Below are positions 1-5,953 of a stretch of 10,967 nt of DNA, piece after piece; the first letter of the stretch is position 1, and each line of letters opens with the position of its first letter. The notes beneath the pieces were generated by a model. That model was not told the origin of the DNA. It was given only the letters and a program-made list of their open reading frames with translations, and ran no database searches. This DNA is from Pirellulales bacterium (GTDB taxonomy: Bacteria; Planctomycetota; Planctomycetia; Pirellulales; JALHPA01): contig JALHPA010000033.1 in NCBI GenBank assembly GCA_022842745.1, positions 1-10,967 of the forward strand, written 5' to 3'. A program made the translations under genes and the position numbers.

Positions 1-416
1 GACACCGGGTTAAACTCCGCGATCACGATCGTGTCGTTCCCCTCGTCGGTGGTGACGGCCAGCACTCCCGCCAGAAACGTATTGTCGATCGCGACCGTAT
101 CGTCCCCCAACCCCAAGTCCACGTTCAGGTCGGCGGTCACGCCGCTCACCACCGTGCTCCCGTTGGCCACGCCGTTCACCAGCGTCGGTTGCCCCTGCGC
201 GTTGTTCCTTCCGGTAATCGTCAATTGGCCCGCCGTCGACGACCCAAGAATCGCGACGTTGTCGTTCCCCCCGTCACCCAGCACCAAGAGGGTGCCGTTG
301 GACAGCGACGTCGTCACCGCCATCATCTCGCGAGCTTCCAATCGCTCGAAGGAAAAACCGCGACGTTGCGCTCGCCGTCCCCGCCCAGAACCCGTTTTTT
401 GCTTGTTCCACCACAT
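1..416 (-). CDS. Secreted RTX-like repeat protein with planctomycete LEAR motif, N-terminal 138 residues only (partial)
   Basis: This frame is open from an ATG at 416 to the left window edge, so the stop codon is outside and the protein is longer than the 138 residues visible. The start is well supported: GGAGGAG (427-433) lies 10 nt upstream. The N-terminus is basic (residues 11-20 rich in Arg and Gln) and leads into FSFERLEAREMMAV at 21-34. That matches the 'LE-x-R-x-(L/M)(L/M)-A' motif found near the start of many large exported planctomycete proteins. After it come Gly/Asp-rich strands ending in alternating hydrophobics: GDGGNDNVAI (47-56), LGLGDDTVAID (101-111) and DEGNDTIVI (124-132). 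This spacing resembles hemolysin-type (RTX) calcium-binding or similar beta-roll repeats. I infer a surface or secreted adhesin-like protein. The exact function cannot be told from the fragment. It follows enolase by 344 nt and is probably transcribed separately. Confidence 0.8.
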   Translation of the reverse strand, partial: MWWNKQKTGSGRGRRAQRRGFSFERLEAREMMAVTTSLSNGTLLVLGDGGNDNVAILGSSTAGQLTITGRNNAQGQPTLVNGVANGSTVVSGVTADLNVDLGLGDDTVAIDNTFLAGVLAVTTDEGNDTIVIAEFNPV

Positions 417-560
417 ACTGGAATGACTCCTCCGCGCAATGGGACCCGCCGGCTTGCCCGCCCGACGCGCCGCTGTTTTCAGCCCAAGAAAGCCCCGCAG
501 GGTGGAACGTCAGCGCCAGAACGGTCGCTCGTCCCCCCTCAATCGACTCTAACCACGACC

Positions 561-574
561 TTGCGGCGCCGCAA
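561..574. repeat. 14-bp perfect palindrome TTGCGGCGCCGCAA
   Basis: TTGCGGC followed directly by GCCGCAA is self-complementary over 14 bp. With no spacer it would suit a dimeric protein-binding site better than an RNA hairpin. It lies 145 nt upstream of the LEAR-protein start. No family of operator is recognised, and a chance GC-rich palindrome is possible. Confidence 0.35.
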
Positions 575-690
575 CGATTCGGCCCCCAATTTTTGCCAAC
601 CCGTCGATTTTGCCCGATCGATGCCGCGCCACCGCCCCCTCCGGCATAACCGGAACCCCGCTCGTTGCATCCACACTTATCAGCCCCCCC

Positions 691-710
691 GCCGCCTCAC
701 CCCCGGCGGC
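691..710. other. GC stem-loop (6-bp stem, 8-nt loop) downstream of enolase
   Basis: GCCGCC (691-696) and GGCGGC (705-710) pair around an 8-nt loop. The element lies about 50 nt past the enolase stop on the minus strand. It is followed there by a G-run, not a T-run, so it is not a classical intrinsic terminator. It may stabilise the 3' end of the enolase transcript or be incidental. Confidence 0.3.
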
Positions 711-737
711 TTCCAAGCCTGCGTCCTCGGCCTGCGT

Positions 738-751
738 CCGCCGATCGGCGG
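738..751. other. Palindromic stem-loop 9 nt past the enolase stop
   Basis: CCGCC-GATC-GGCGG is a perfect 14-bp palindrome whose 5-bp GC arms flank GATC. Its place just after the enolase stop codon suggests a 3'-end or termination role. No T-run follows, so a standard rho-independent terminator is not shown. It also contains one of the many CGATCG hexamers of this window. Confidence 0.35.
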
Positions 752-760
752 CCCGCCCTC

Positions 761-2038
761 TCACCGCCGCTTGAACAGCGGCCCGGCATAGATTGCCGAT
801 TCGCCCAACTGTTCTTCGATCCGCAGCAACTGGTTGTACTTGGCCATCCGGTCCGTCCGCGAAGCCGATCCCGTCTTGATCTGCCCTGTCCCCAGCGCCA
901 CCGCCAGGTCGGCGATCGTCGAGTCCTCCGTCTCCCCGCTCCGGTGACTGCTGATGCTGGTATAGCCGTTCCGGTGCGCAAGCTGAATGCACTCGATCGT
1001 CTCGCTCAACGTCCCAATCTGATTCACCTTGATCAAAATGCTATTCGCGATCTTCGCGTCGATCCCCCGTTGCAGCCGCTTCGTATTCGTCACGAACAAG
1101 TCGTCTCCGACCAACTGCACCCGGTCGCGCAGCCGCTCCGAAAGCATCTTCCAGCCATCCCAATCGTCCTCGCTGCAGCCATCCTCGATCGAGCAAATCG
1201 GATAGTTCTCCACCCACTGGGCCAGAAAATCCACCATCCCCTTCGAATCGAGCTGCTTTCCGTCGATCGAGTACGTCTTCTTCTTCTCGTCGAAAAACTC
1301 CGTCGCCGCCACGTCCAGCGCGATCATCACCTGCTCCCCCGCCCGGTATCCCGCGGCCTGGATCGCCTCCATGATCAAATCCAAAGCCTCCCCGTTGCTC
1401 TTTAAATCCGGCGCGAATCCCCCCTCGTCACCCACCGCCGTATTCAGCTTCTTCGACTGCAGCACCTTCTTCAAATGGTGGAAAATCTCCACCCCGCACC
1501 GCAATCCCTCCTGAAAACTCGAAAATCCCAACGGCATCACCATGAACTCCTGCACGTCCACCGCGTTGTCCGCGTGCGCCCCGCCGTTCACGATGTTCAT
1601 CATCGGCGCAGGCAACAGCCTCGCCCCAGGTCCCCCCAAATACCGGTACAAAGGCAATCCGCAATGCTCGGCCGCCGCATGCGCCACCGCCAGCGAAACC
1701 CCCAGAATCGCATTCGCTCCGAGGTTCTTCTTGTTGTCGCTTTCGTCCAGCTCGATCATCCGCCGATCGATCCCCGCCTGGTCGAGCGCGTCCATCCCCG
1801 CCAGTTCCTCCGCCAGTCGCGTGTTGATGTGCTCGACCGCCTTGCTCACTCCTCTGCCCAAAAACCGCTTCGAGTCCCCGTCCCGCAGCTCCCAAGCCTC
1901 GTGAACCCCGGTGCTCGCCCCGCTGGGCACGGCCGCCCGGCCGAACGAGCCATCCACCAAGGTCACGTCCACTTCCACCGTGGGATTTCCTCGGCTGTCC
2001 AAGATCTGCCGCCCATGAATTTCAACGATCGAGCTCAT
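761..2038 (-). CDS. eno: Enolase (phosphopyruvate hydratase)
   Basis: Enolase interconverts 2-phosphoglycerate and phosphoenolpyruvate in glycolysis and gluconeogenesis, in the cytoplasm. It is Mg-dependent. The 425-residue product is of normal bacterial length and complete. The N-terminal capping domain starts at MSSIVEIHGRQILDSRGNPT, and the SGASTG mobile loop is at 39-44. The TIM-barrel holds the expected residues: E164 (VQEFM), E205 (GDEGGFAP), metal ligands D242 (ALDVAATEF), E285 (SIEDG) and D312 (GDDLFVTN), K337 (SILIKVNQIG), the SHRSGET loop at 364-370, and K388 (GQIKTGS). The ATG at 2038 was chosen because family homology begins there. An in-frame upstream extension of 26 residues to 2116 does not look like enolase. 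The Shine-Dalgarno is weak. The gene is flanked by gaps of 259 and 344 nt and is probably monocistronic. Confidence 0.98.
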   Translation of the reverse strand: MSSIVEIHGRQILDSRGNPTVEVDVTLVDGSFGRAAVPSGASTGVHEAWELRDGDSKRFLGRGVSKAVEHINTRLAEELAGMDALDQAGIDRRMIELDESDNKKNLGANAILGVSLAVAHAAAEHCGLPLYRYLGGPGARLLPAPMMNIVNGGAHADNAVDVQEFMVMPLGFSSFQEGLRCGVEIFHHLKKVLQSKKLNTAVGDEGGFAPDLKSNGEALDLIMEAIQAAGYRAGEQVMIALDVAATEFFDEKKKTYSIDGKQLDSKGMVDFLAQWVENYPICSIEDGCSEDDWDGWKMLSERLRDRVQLVGDDLFVTNTKRLQRGIDAKIANSILIKVNQIGTLSETIECIQLAHRNGYTSISSHRSGETEDSTIADLAVALGTGQIKTGSASRTDRMAKYNQLLRIEEQLGESAIYAGPLFKRR

Positions 2039-2297
2039 GATTTCAAAACGCTCTGCTGTGCCAAGAAACGGAAGCCAAATAACCAACGGCCAACCAAAAA
2101 CATCGCGGCCGATCACCGGCGGTTTCCAACCACCGCATCGAGAACCGGCAGCGAGCCGGTATTCTGCCGCATCCCCGCCTCATTCGCTAGGGTAAGTCAG
2201 CGCCAACGCTCGCATTCGCTCGCCCGCGAGAAAAGATTTCGCCCGAACATGAAGCTCGCGGCCAGATTACGTCAAAGATTGAAGCCGGGCTCGAGTG
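2039..2297. other. Gap between the PEP-CTERM gene and enolase, with repeat-like sequence
   Basis: This 259-nt gap should carry the enolase promoter. A -35-like TTGACG (minus strand, 2270-2275) is present, but no good -10 follows at 16-18 nt, so I make no promoter call. The stretch 2181-2230 holds CATTCGCT twice (2181-2188 and 2213-2220), a small dyad AGCG-CCAA-CGCT (2199-2210) and CTCG-CCCG-CGAG (2219-2230). It looks like an interspersed non-coding repeat, not coding sequence. A decamer inside it (GTCAGCGCCA, 2196-2205) recurs at 509-518 in the next gap. Confidence 0.45.
2144..2160. other. Stem-loop ACCGGC-AGCGA-GCCGGT upstream of enolase
   Basis: A perfect 6-bp GC-rich stem encloses a 5-nt loop, about 106 nt upstream of the enolase start and 138 nt past the PEP-CTERM gene stop. 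No T-run follows on the minus strand. It could be a weak terminator for the PEP-CTERM gene, a leader structure of enolase, or chance. Confidence 0.3.
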
Positions 2298-3626
2298 CTA
2301 GTGTCCCGATCGCCGAAACCGTCGGCGAATCGCCATCCGTCCAGCCATCGCCAGAATTGCCAGTCCGGCCAGGGTGACGGTTGCTGGCTCGGGAATCACC
2401 TCCAGGCTATTGCCGGCGGCCACCGCCGCATTGTCCCCCAACAGATGGAATCCGCGACCGAGATCGACCATGATTGCGGCCTCGGCGTTGTCTCCCAATT
2501 CGAAAAAGCTGTACTCGATCTGGTAATTCCCCTCGCGGAGGCTGATGGCTTTTGAAAGTATGTCCCTTGGCGGGTGAGTTGTGTCGTCCAAGAGGATAAC
2601 ATCGCCCGGATCAAGAAGGTCGCCATCCTGGTTCGTATCGATCAATAGACGAGCGCCGTCATCGGCGGTCGAGCGAAAAATCGCCCTGGAAATTCCTCCG
2701 GGGGGCACAACCAGCATGCCCTGACCGACAACCAGGAAGTTGTCATCGTCGTCAAAATTGGGTACCCCAAGTCCAGGAACGCCTTGTTTGCCCTGCACTC
2801 TGGGTACATTAGATCTTCGGAGATCGACAACTTCAAAAACCTCTCGCGACTCGCTGACCGGAAATCCCGGTTCGTTAGGCCCTGTTCGCAGGGCATCGGC
2901 CAGGGCAAAGTTCGAGATGACCAAATCGCCTCCTCGATCGGTTACTGCTGCGCCTACAGTTCGTACTTCCGCGGGACCGACCAAGCCGATTCCTCCGGTA
3001 GCGTCGCCAATCAAGAACTGAGTTCCCGTGCCGTCGATACGATACACCGCTTCCAATGCGCCGGGCCCTCCATTCCCGGAAAAATAAGTCCATTCAAAGG
3101 GGAAGTTCCCAGTGGCAAGAGTCACGATTCTTGACGTAAACCTCTCACCGACGCGTGGAATATCCAAGATCGACTCCGTCTCTTGAAACGTACCGTCCTG
3201 ATCGAGGTCCAAGCGAATTCGGCTCTGGCGAAATCTATTGGCGAAATCATATTGTCCGGGCGTCATTACCTGCAGAACGCCATCCACCCGCACGACAATA
3301 TTGGCGGCTCTGTTCGGCGGGACACTGCTGTCGATGCCAGGAAATGGGTTATCGATCAGAAACGATCCACTTGGCGTGCGGTGAGCGAAATCCAACATCG
3401 TAACGATGCTTTCGCCGGTGAATCGTTGCGGCTTTGCGCCGGTGAAATACTGATCGGCGAGCTTTATGTTGGTAATCGGCGGGTTCCCCACCGGTCGCAG
3501 GTAGGTGGTGATCGTCCATTGTGCCTCAGCGGGAGCCGGCATGCCGACAAGCAACTCGCACAACAGCAGGACTTGAACGCCCAGCCACCTTGCCCAATAC
3601 AGTCCCCGTCGACAATCGAAATTCAT
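2298..3626 (-). CDS. PEP-CTERM sorting domain protein with two PA14-like modules
   Basis: This is an exported protein, probably processed at its C-terminus by an exosortase/PEP-CTERM system. The ATG at 3626 gives 442 residues, with AGG 8 nt upstream and a compact signal peptide: Arg residues, a hydrophobic core at about 17-28, and PAPAEA before Q36. An in-frame ATG at 3644 would add six residues and lacks a ribosome site. Two related modules lie at about 116-200 and 300-392. Each has a DxDQDG or DTNQDG acidic loop and strands resembling PA14-type domains (ADDGARLLID at 321-330). The C-terminus is diagnostic: IPEPAT (411-416), a hydrophobic helix, then RRRFRR (434-439). The ligand is unknown; PA14-like folds often bind carbohydrate. 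A promoter candidate sits upstream at 3695-3723, so it is probably a single-gene unit. The exosortase itself is not in this window. Confidence 0.88.
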   Translation of the reverse strand: MNFDCRRGLYWARWLGVQVLLLCELLVGMPAPAEAQWTITTYLRPVGNPPITNIKLADQYFTGAKPQRFTGESIVTMLDFAHRTPSGSFLIDNPFPGIDSSVPPNRAANIVVRVDGVLQVMTPGQYDFANRFRQSRIRLDLDQDGTFQETESILDIPRVGERFTSRIVTLATGNFPFEWTYFSGNGGPGALEAVYRIDGTGTQFLIGDATGGIGLVGPAEVRTVGAAVTDRGGDLVISNFALADALRTGPNEPGFPVSESREVFEVVDLRRSNVPRVQGKQGVPGLGVPNFDDDDNFLVVGQGMLVVPPGGISRAIFRSTADDGARLLIDTNQDGDLLDPGDVILLDDTTHPPRDILSKAISLREGNYQIEYSFFELGDNAEAAIMVDLGRGFHLLGDNAAVAAGNSLEVIPEPATVTLAGLAILAMAGRMAIRRRFRRSGH

Positions 3627-3694
3627 GGGTGCGACCTGCAACATGGAAGGTAGCGTCCGGCTCAGATGCTTCAGAGGTAGTGCGTCCGAGAAAA

Positions 3695-3723
3695 ATCATA
3701 CATCGGTGCGAAAGTGGACGCAA
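3695..3723 (-). promoter_or_regulatory. Candidate sigma-70 type promoter for the PEP-CTERM gene
   Basis: On the minus strand TTGCGT (3718-3723) is followed after exactly 17 nt by TATGAT (3695-3700), a 5/6 match to the -10 consensus. The -35 is poor (3/6). The predicted transcript start lies about 60 nt upstream of the ATG at 3626. It is the best promoter-like pair I found in the window. Confidence 0.4.
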
Positions 3724-3875
3724 AGATCGTGGTCGTCGACGCAGTGGGTGGATCAACCATCGACGGGTTCTGTGCTCGGAAGCACCGCGACGAGTGGCTT
3801 GCCGTCCACGGAAGAGAACTCGGTGGATCCGTCTCCCGCGGTGTGCATCGCCGGTTACGGTTTTGAAAAGCCGAC

Positions 3876-4793
3876 TCACTTCGACCGCAGATCGCCAATC
3901 TGGATCGGCAGCGTCGTATCGCCGTTGATTTCGTGCACCGATAGCCGGTACTTCTGTCGTCCGATCAGCTCCAGCGGATCGCGAAACAGACCGCCGATCC
4001 CTTGCAGGTCCTCCGGACGAGGTTCTTCATCGGCCTCGCGCTGGACGCGCGTAGAAATCACGAGCAGCCGAAATGTCCCCGCTTCAGGCAGGCGCAGGCC
4101 GCCGATTTTGCCTTGGGCGTCGGTTCGACCCGCCGCACTGCCGCGCCGCCCGAGCGCCTCAACCAAGGACTTCATCTCCGGGGACGCGGGATCCGCGGTA
4201 CGCAGCGCGGCGCCGGCCATCCGCTCGGGGTTTGGACCCGCGTCGGGCCAGAGTACGACGATCGCGTCCCCTTCTGGCCGGGTTTGACCCTCCGGCGAGC
4301 GGTAATCCACCACCACATCCACCACCGCCGGACCGCTCGTCCCCCGTGCCCCTTCCCCGCTGCTCCCCGATCCAATCCAATACCCCGCCAGAAAAAATAC
4401 GATCGCCACCGCCGGCAACACCCCCGCCTGCACGTAAATCGCCCACCGCGGCACCGTCACCCGTTCCCGCGATGCCTCCCTGAAGCTCGCTCGCGGCTCG
4501 ACCCGAGGCGCCGCCGTCGGAGCTATCGCCGGATCGAATCCCTCCCATCCCACCGAACCGCCCGCCGCCTCGGACGTCGGCCCCGCTCCGCCCCCTTCCA
4601 ATCCCGCCCCGGCCAAAGAATCGATCGCCTTCTCCACCTCCGGCCGTTCAAACGGCCCCGCCTCCGCCGTAGGCGCCTCCCCAGGCACAATCAGCGCCGT
4701 CCGGCACTTCGGGCACGAGACCTCCGCCCCAATCTTCCGCGAAGAAACCCCCAGCAACTGGTTGCACGCGGGACAGATAAAACGTACCGGCAT
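3876..4793 (-). CDS. Zinc-ribbon protein with one transmembrane helix and a carboxypeptidase-regulatory-like C-terminal domain
   Basis: The function is unknown. The 305-residue product starts MPVRFICPAC. Two CPxC knuckles, C7-P-A-C10 and C27-P-K-C30, form a zinc-ribbon typical of small planctomycete 'MJ0042-like' or FmdB-like N-terminal domains. Residues 31-115 are low-complexity (Gly, Ala, Pro, Glu). A single membrane helix spans about 117-141 (WAIYVQAG through FFLAGYWIG). The C-terminal part, about 156-300, has a strand-rich pattern with GRTDAQGKIGGLRLPEAGTF (222-241), as in carboxypeptidase-regulatory-like beta-sandwich domains. Topology is probably ribbon inside, sandwich outside. The ATG at 4793 was chosen because it directly precedes the zinc-ribbon; the frame could extend five codons to a TTG. 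It follows the metallopeptidase gene by 51 nt, so the two are likely co-transcribed. The 249-nt gap after it (3627-3875) shows only the promoter candidate at 3695-3723 and one doubtful 31-codon frame. Confidence 0.8.
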   Translation of the reverse strand: MPVRFICPACNQLLGVSSRKIGAEVSCPKCRTALIVPGEAPTAEAGPFERPEVEKAIDSLAGAGLEGGGAGPTSEAAGGSVGWEGFDPAIAPTAAPRVEPRASFREASRERVTVPRWAIYVQAGVLPAVAIVFFLAGYWIGSGSSGEGARGTSGPAVVDVVVDYRSPEGQTRPEGDAIVVLWPDAGPNPERMAGAALRTADPASPEMKSLVEALGRRGSAAGRTDAQGKIGGLRLPEAGTFRLLVISTRVQREADEEPRPEDLQGIGGLFRDPLELIGRQKYRLSVHEINGDTTLPIQIGDLRSK

Positions 4794-4844
4794 GGGCTTA
4801 CACCCCAATCCTCGACTGCCGGATTACGATCGGGACTTCGTTTC

Positions 4845-5567
4845 CTACCGGCGTCGTTTGTCGTGCCGGCGCACCGCGGCGACGGGAGTCGACCCATACG
4901 CCTTGCGGCTCGGCTTATAGCCGTATTCTAACGCAAACCATTCCGCAAAACGCTCCCGATCCACCGATCGGGTGTTCCGCGAGTCCACCAAGTGACCCAG
5001 CTCGTGGATCAAAATGTTGTTCAGATAAAAGTCCTTGATCGACTGGTCGGTCCAAATCAGCTTCCAGACCGCTTCCGACTCCTGCTCCCACCGCCCCCCG
5101 AACATCCGCGCCTCGATCAATTGGCTCGGTTTCGGCGGGGCCGTGTAATACTCGACCAGGTTCGATTCGATCGGATACAGGTACAAGCTTGCCCCCCATT
5201 GCATTCCATAACACGGAAAGCTCTGCTTCTTTCGCGTCATCCGGCTAAGCTGCACCACCTCCAAGCCAGCCAAAAACCGCGATGGCAGCTCCGTGAGCCG
5301 CGCGCGCACCTCGTCCGGCGTCAGCACGTGCCGAAATCCCGATCCCGCCGGCCGCACCACGATCCGGTATCCCTCCTCGTCTTCCACCGGCTCGTGCCAA
5401 TCCTCGGGTGGCACAAACGGAAGCCGCTCGTTGGCATGGCTGCCGCGCGCGCGCTTGCTCAGCGGCGCCCGGCGACGCGAATTGCGCGATCGCGCCGCCG
5501 AATTGAGCTGATCCACGCGGTTGGCGCAGCGGGTTCCAAGATTCGGTTGAGAATGGTAATGTCTCAT
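4845..5567 (-). CDS. Uncharacterised putative zinc metallopeptidase (HELGH motif)
   Basis: I do not recognise the family. The 240-residue product carries HELGH at 188-192, the HExxH zinc-binding signature. It is followed by ERFAEWFALEYG (205-216), where E209 could be the third metal ligand in a gluzincin-like arrangement. The helix before the motif (SIKDFYLNNILI, 176-187) is also typical. An upstream folded region (about 65-175) has strands such as YRIVVRP (68-74) and SLYLYPIE (127-134). Residues 25-45 are strongly basic (RSRNSRRRAPLSKRARG), as is the C-terminus (RRHDKRRR). I see no signal peptide or membrane helix, so it is probably cytoplasmic or nucleic-acid associated (inference). The ATG at 5567 is the only ATG before the conserved part; its ribosome site is weak. 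It leads a likely two-gene unit with the zinc-ribbon gene. Catalytic activity is unproven. Confidence 0.75.
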   Translation of the reverse strand: MRHYHSQPNLGTRCANRVDQLNSAARSRNSRRRAPLSKRARGSHANERLPFVPPEDWHEPVEDEEGYRIVVRPAGSGFRHVLTPDEVRARLTELPSRFLAGLEVVQLSRMTRKKQSFPCYGMQWGASLYLYPIESNLVEYYTAPPKPSQLIEARMFGGRWEQESEAVWKLIWTDQSIKDFYLNNILIHELGHLVDSRNTRSVDRERFAEWFALEYGYKPSRKAYGSTPVAAVRRHDKRRR

Positions 5568-5695
5568 GGCGTCTACTCTGCTCGATCCGGCCGTTCTCGG
5601 GCTTGGTTTTCATTGACCGACTTGCGGAGGCCATTCCACGCTCCATCGACAACTCCGGACTCATCCTGCCAGAGCCTCTATCGCCTGCTCTATCC

Positions 5696-5725
5696 ATCCT
5701 AAGTGGCACCCAAAAATGAATTCAA
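5696..5725 (-). promoter_or_regulatory. Weak candidate promoter for the metallopeptidase/zinc-ribbon unit
   Basis: TTGAAT (5720-5725) and TAGGAT (5696-5701) on the minus strand are each 4/6 matches to sigma-70 hexamers, with 18 nt between. The predicted leader is about 120 nt. An alternative -35, TTGACT (5747-5752), matches 5/6 but has no -10 partner. The call rests mainly on position after the terminator-like structure. Confidence 0.2.
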
Positions 5726-5727
5726 GT

Positions 5728-5745
5728 GAACAGCGCAAGCTGTTC
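5728..5745. promoter_or_regulatory. 18-bp dyad GAACAGC-N4-GCTGTTC, operator-like
   Basis: Seven-base arms match perfectly around a GCAA spacer (plus strand; TTGC on the minus strand). It lies 2 nt upstream of the possible -35 element of the metallopeptidase unit, where an operator or activator site would sit. As RNA it would be a 7-bp hairpin with a tetraloop. It has no T-run after it on the minus strand. No regulator is known or encoded nearby. Confidence 0.4.
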
Positions 5746-5756
5746 CAGTCAAAGCA

Positions 5757-5769
5757 CTTACAACGTAAG
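5757..5769. repeat. Short inverted repeat CTTAC-AAC-GTAAG
   Basis: Five-base arms pair perfectly around a 3-nt spacer, immediately after the T-run of the candidate terminator when read on the minus strand. It may be a second operator-like half of the boundary region, or chance. Confidence 0.25.
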
Positions 5770-5812
5770 AAAAATTGCCGGACCACCTGTCCTGCGGGAC
5801 TTGACAACCGGC
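5770..5812 (-). terminator. Candidate intrinsic terminator of the ceramidase-like gene's transcription unit
   Basis: On the minus strand GCCGG (5808-5812) pairs with CCGGC (5777-5781). The enclosed sequence can fold again as GTCC-CGCA-GGAC (5789-5800) or as TGTC/GACA. The outer stem is followed at once by AATTTTT (5770-5776). It lies about 140 nt past the ceramidase stop codon. The stem has unpaired inner stretches, so strength is uncertain, but it is the only GC stem plus T-run I found in the window. Confidence 0.45.
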
Positions 5813-5871
5813 CCGCCAGAGGCGTATCCAGACGCCACTAAAGAGGGGGTCTCTCCCGAGCGCGCACTTCT

Positions 5872-5897
5872 GGCGGAGCGAAATAGAAGCTTCCGCC
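5872..5897. other. Bulged stem-loop downstream of the ceramidase-like gene
   Basis: On the minus strand GGCGGA-(bulged A)-GC pairs with GC-TCCGCC around a 9-nt loop, giving 8 bp. It starts 57 nt after the stop codon and lacks a T-run. It may protect the 3' end of the transcript ahead of the terminator candidate at 5770-5812. Confidence 0.3.
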
Positions 5898-5953
5898 AAG
5901 TCTCCAGATTGCCCCGTCAATCACTCGCCGCTCGTTCCTCGCTCCGCGCCGCA

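Larger units (their letters stand above)
417..760. other. Intergenic gap between enolase and the LEAR-motif protein
   Basis: I see no convincing gene in these 344 nt. Open frames crossing the gap are continuations of shadow frames of enolase and have no family resemblance. The gap is very GC-rich and holds three dyad-symmetric elements (listed separately at 561-574, 691-710 and 738-751). On the minus strand it also supplies the strong Shine-Dalgarno GGAGGAG for the downstream gene. No sigma-70 type promoter pair stands out. Confidence 0.6.
5568..5953. other. Hairpin-rich gap between the ceramidase-like gene and the metallopeptidase gene
   Basis: I find no believable gene in these 386 nt. The one open frame on the minus strand needs a TTG start, lacks a ribosome site and runs through several hairpins. 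Reading in the direction of transcription, the gap holds a bulged stem-loop (5872-5897), a small GGCGT/ACGCC hairpin (5821-5836), a terminator-like structure (5770-5812), two dyads (5757-5769 and 5728-5745) and a weak promoter-like pair (5696-5725). The order terminator, dyads, promoter fits a boundary between two transcription units. Confidence 0.55.

Noticed and set aside
2270..2275. A -35-like TTGACG as the enolase promoter
   Set aside because: No acceptable -10 hexamer follows at 16-18 nt, so there is no pair to call.
1475..2377. A 300-codon plus-strand frame over enolase and the gap beyond it
   Set aside because: It is antisense to an unmistakable enolase and shows no family features of its own.
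4002..4931. A 309-codon plus-strand frame opposite the zinc-ribbon gene
   Set aside because: Arg/Pro-rich shadow of a GC-rich gene; the minus strand has the CPxC knuckles and a membrane helix.
5245..5709. A 154-codon minus-strand frame overlapping the start of the metallopeptidase gene
   Set aside because: It overlaps the HELGH gene in another frame, is Arg/Gly-rich and runs through the possible promoter.
5728..5745. LexA (SOS) box reading of the GAACAGC/GCTGTTC dyad
   Set aside because: The outer GAAC...GTTC spacing is 10 nt, not the 4 nt of the Gram-positive type box, and the inner sequence does not fit the CTG-N10-CAG form either.
5699..5920. A 73-codon minus-strand frame in the hairpin-rich gap
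   Set aside because: It needs a TTG start with no ribosome site and spans the terminator-like and dyad structures.
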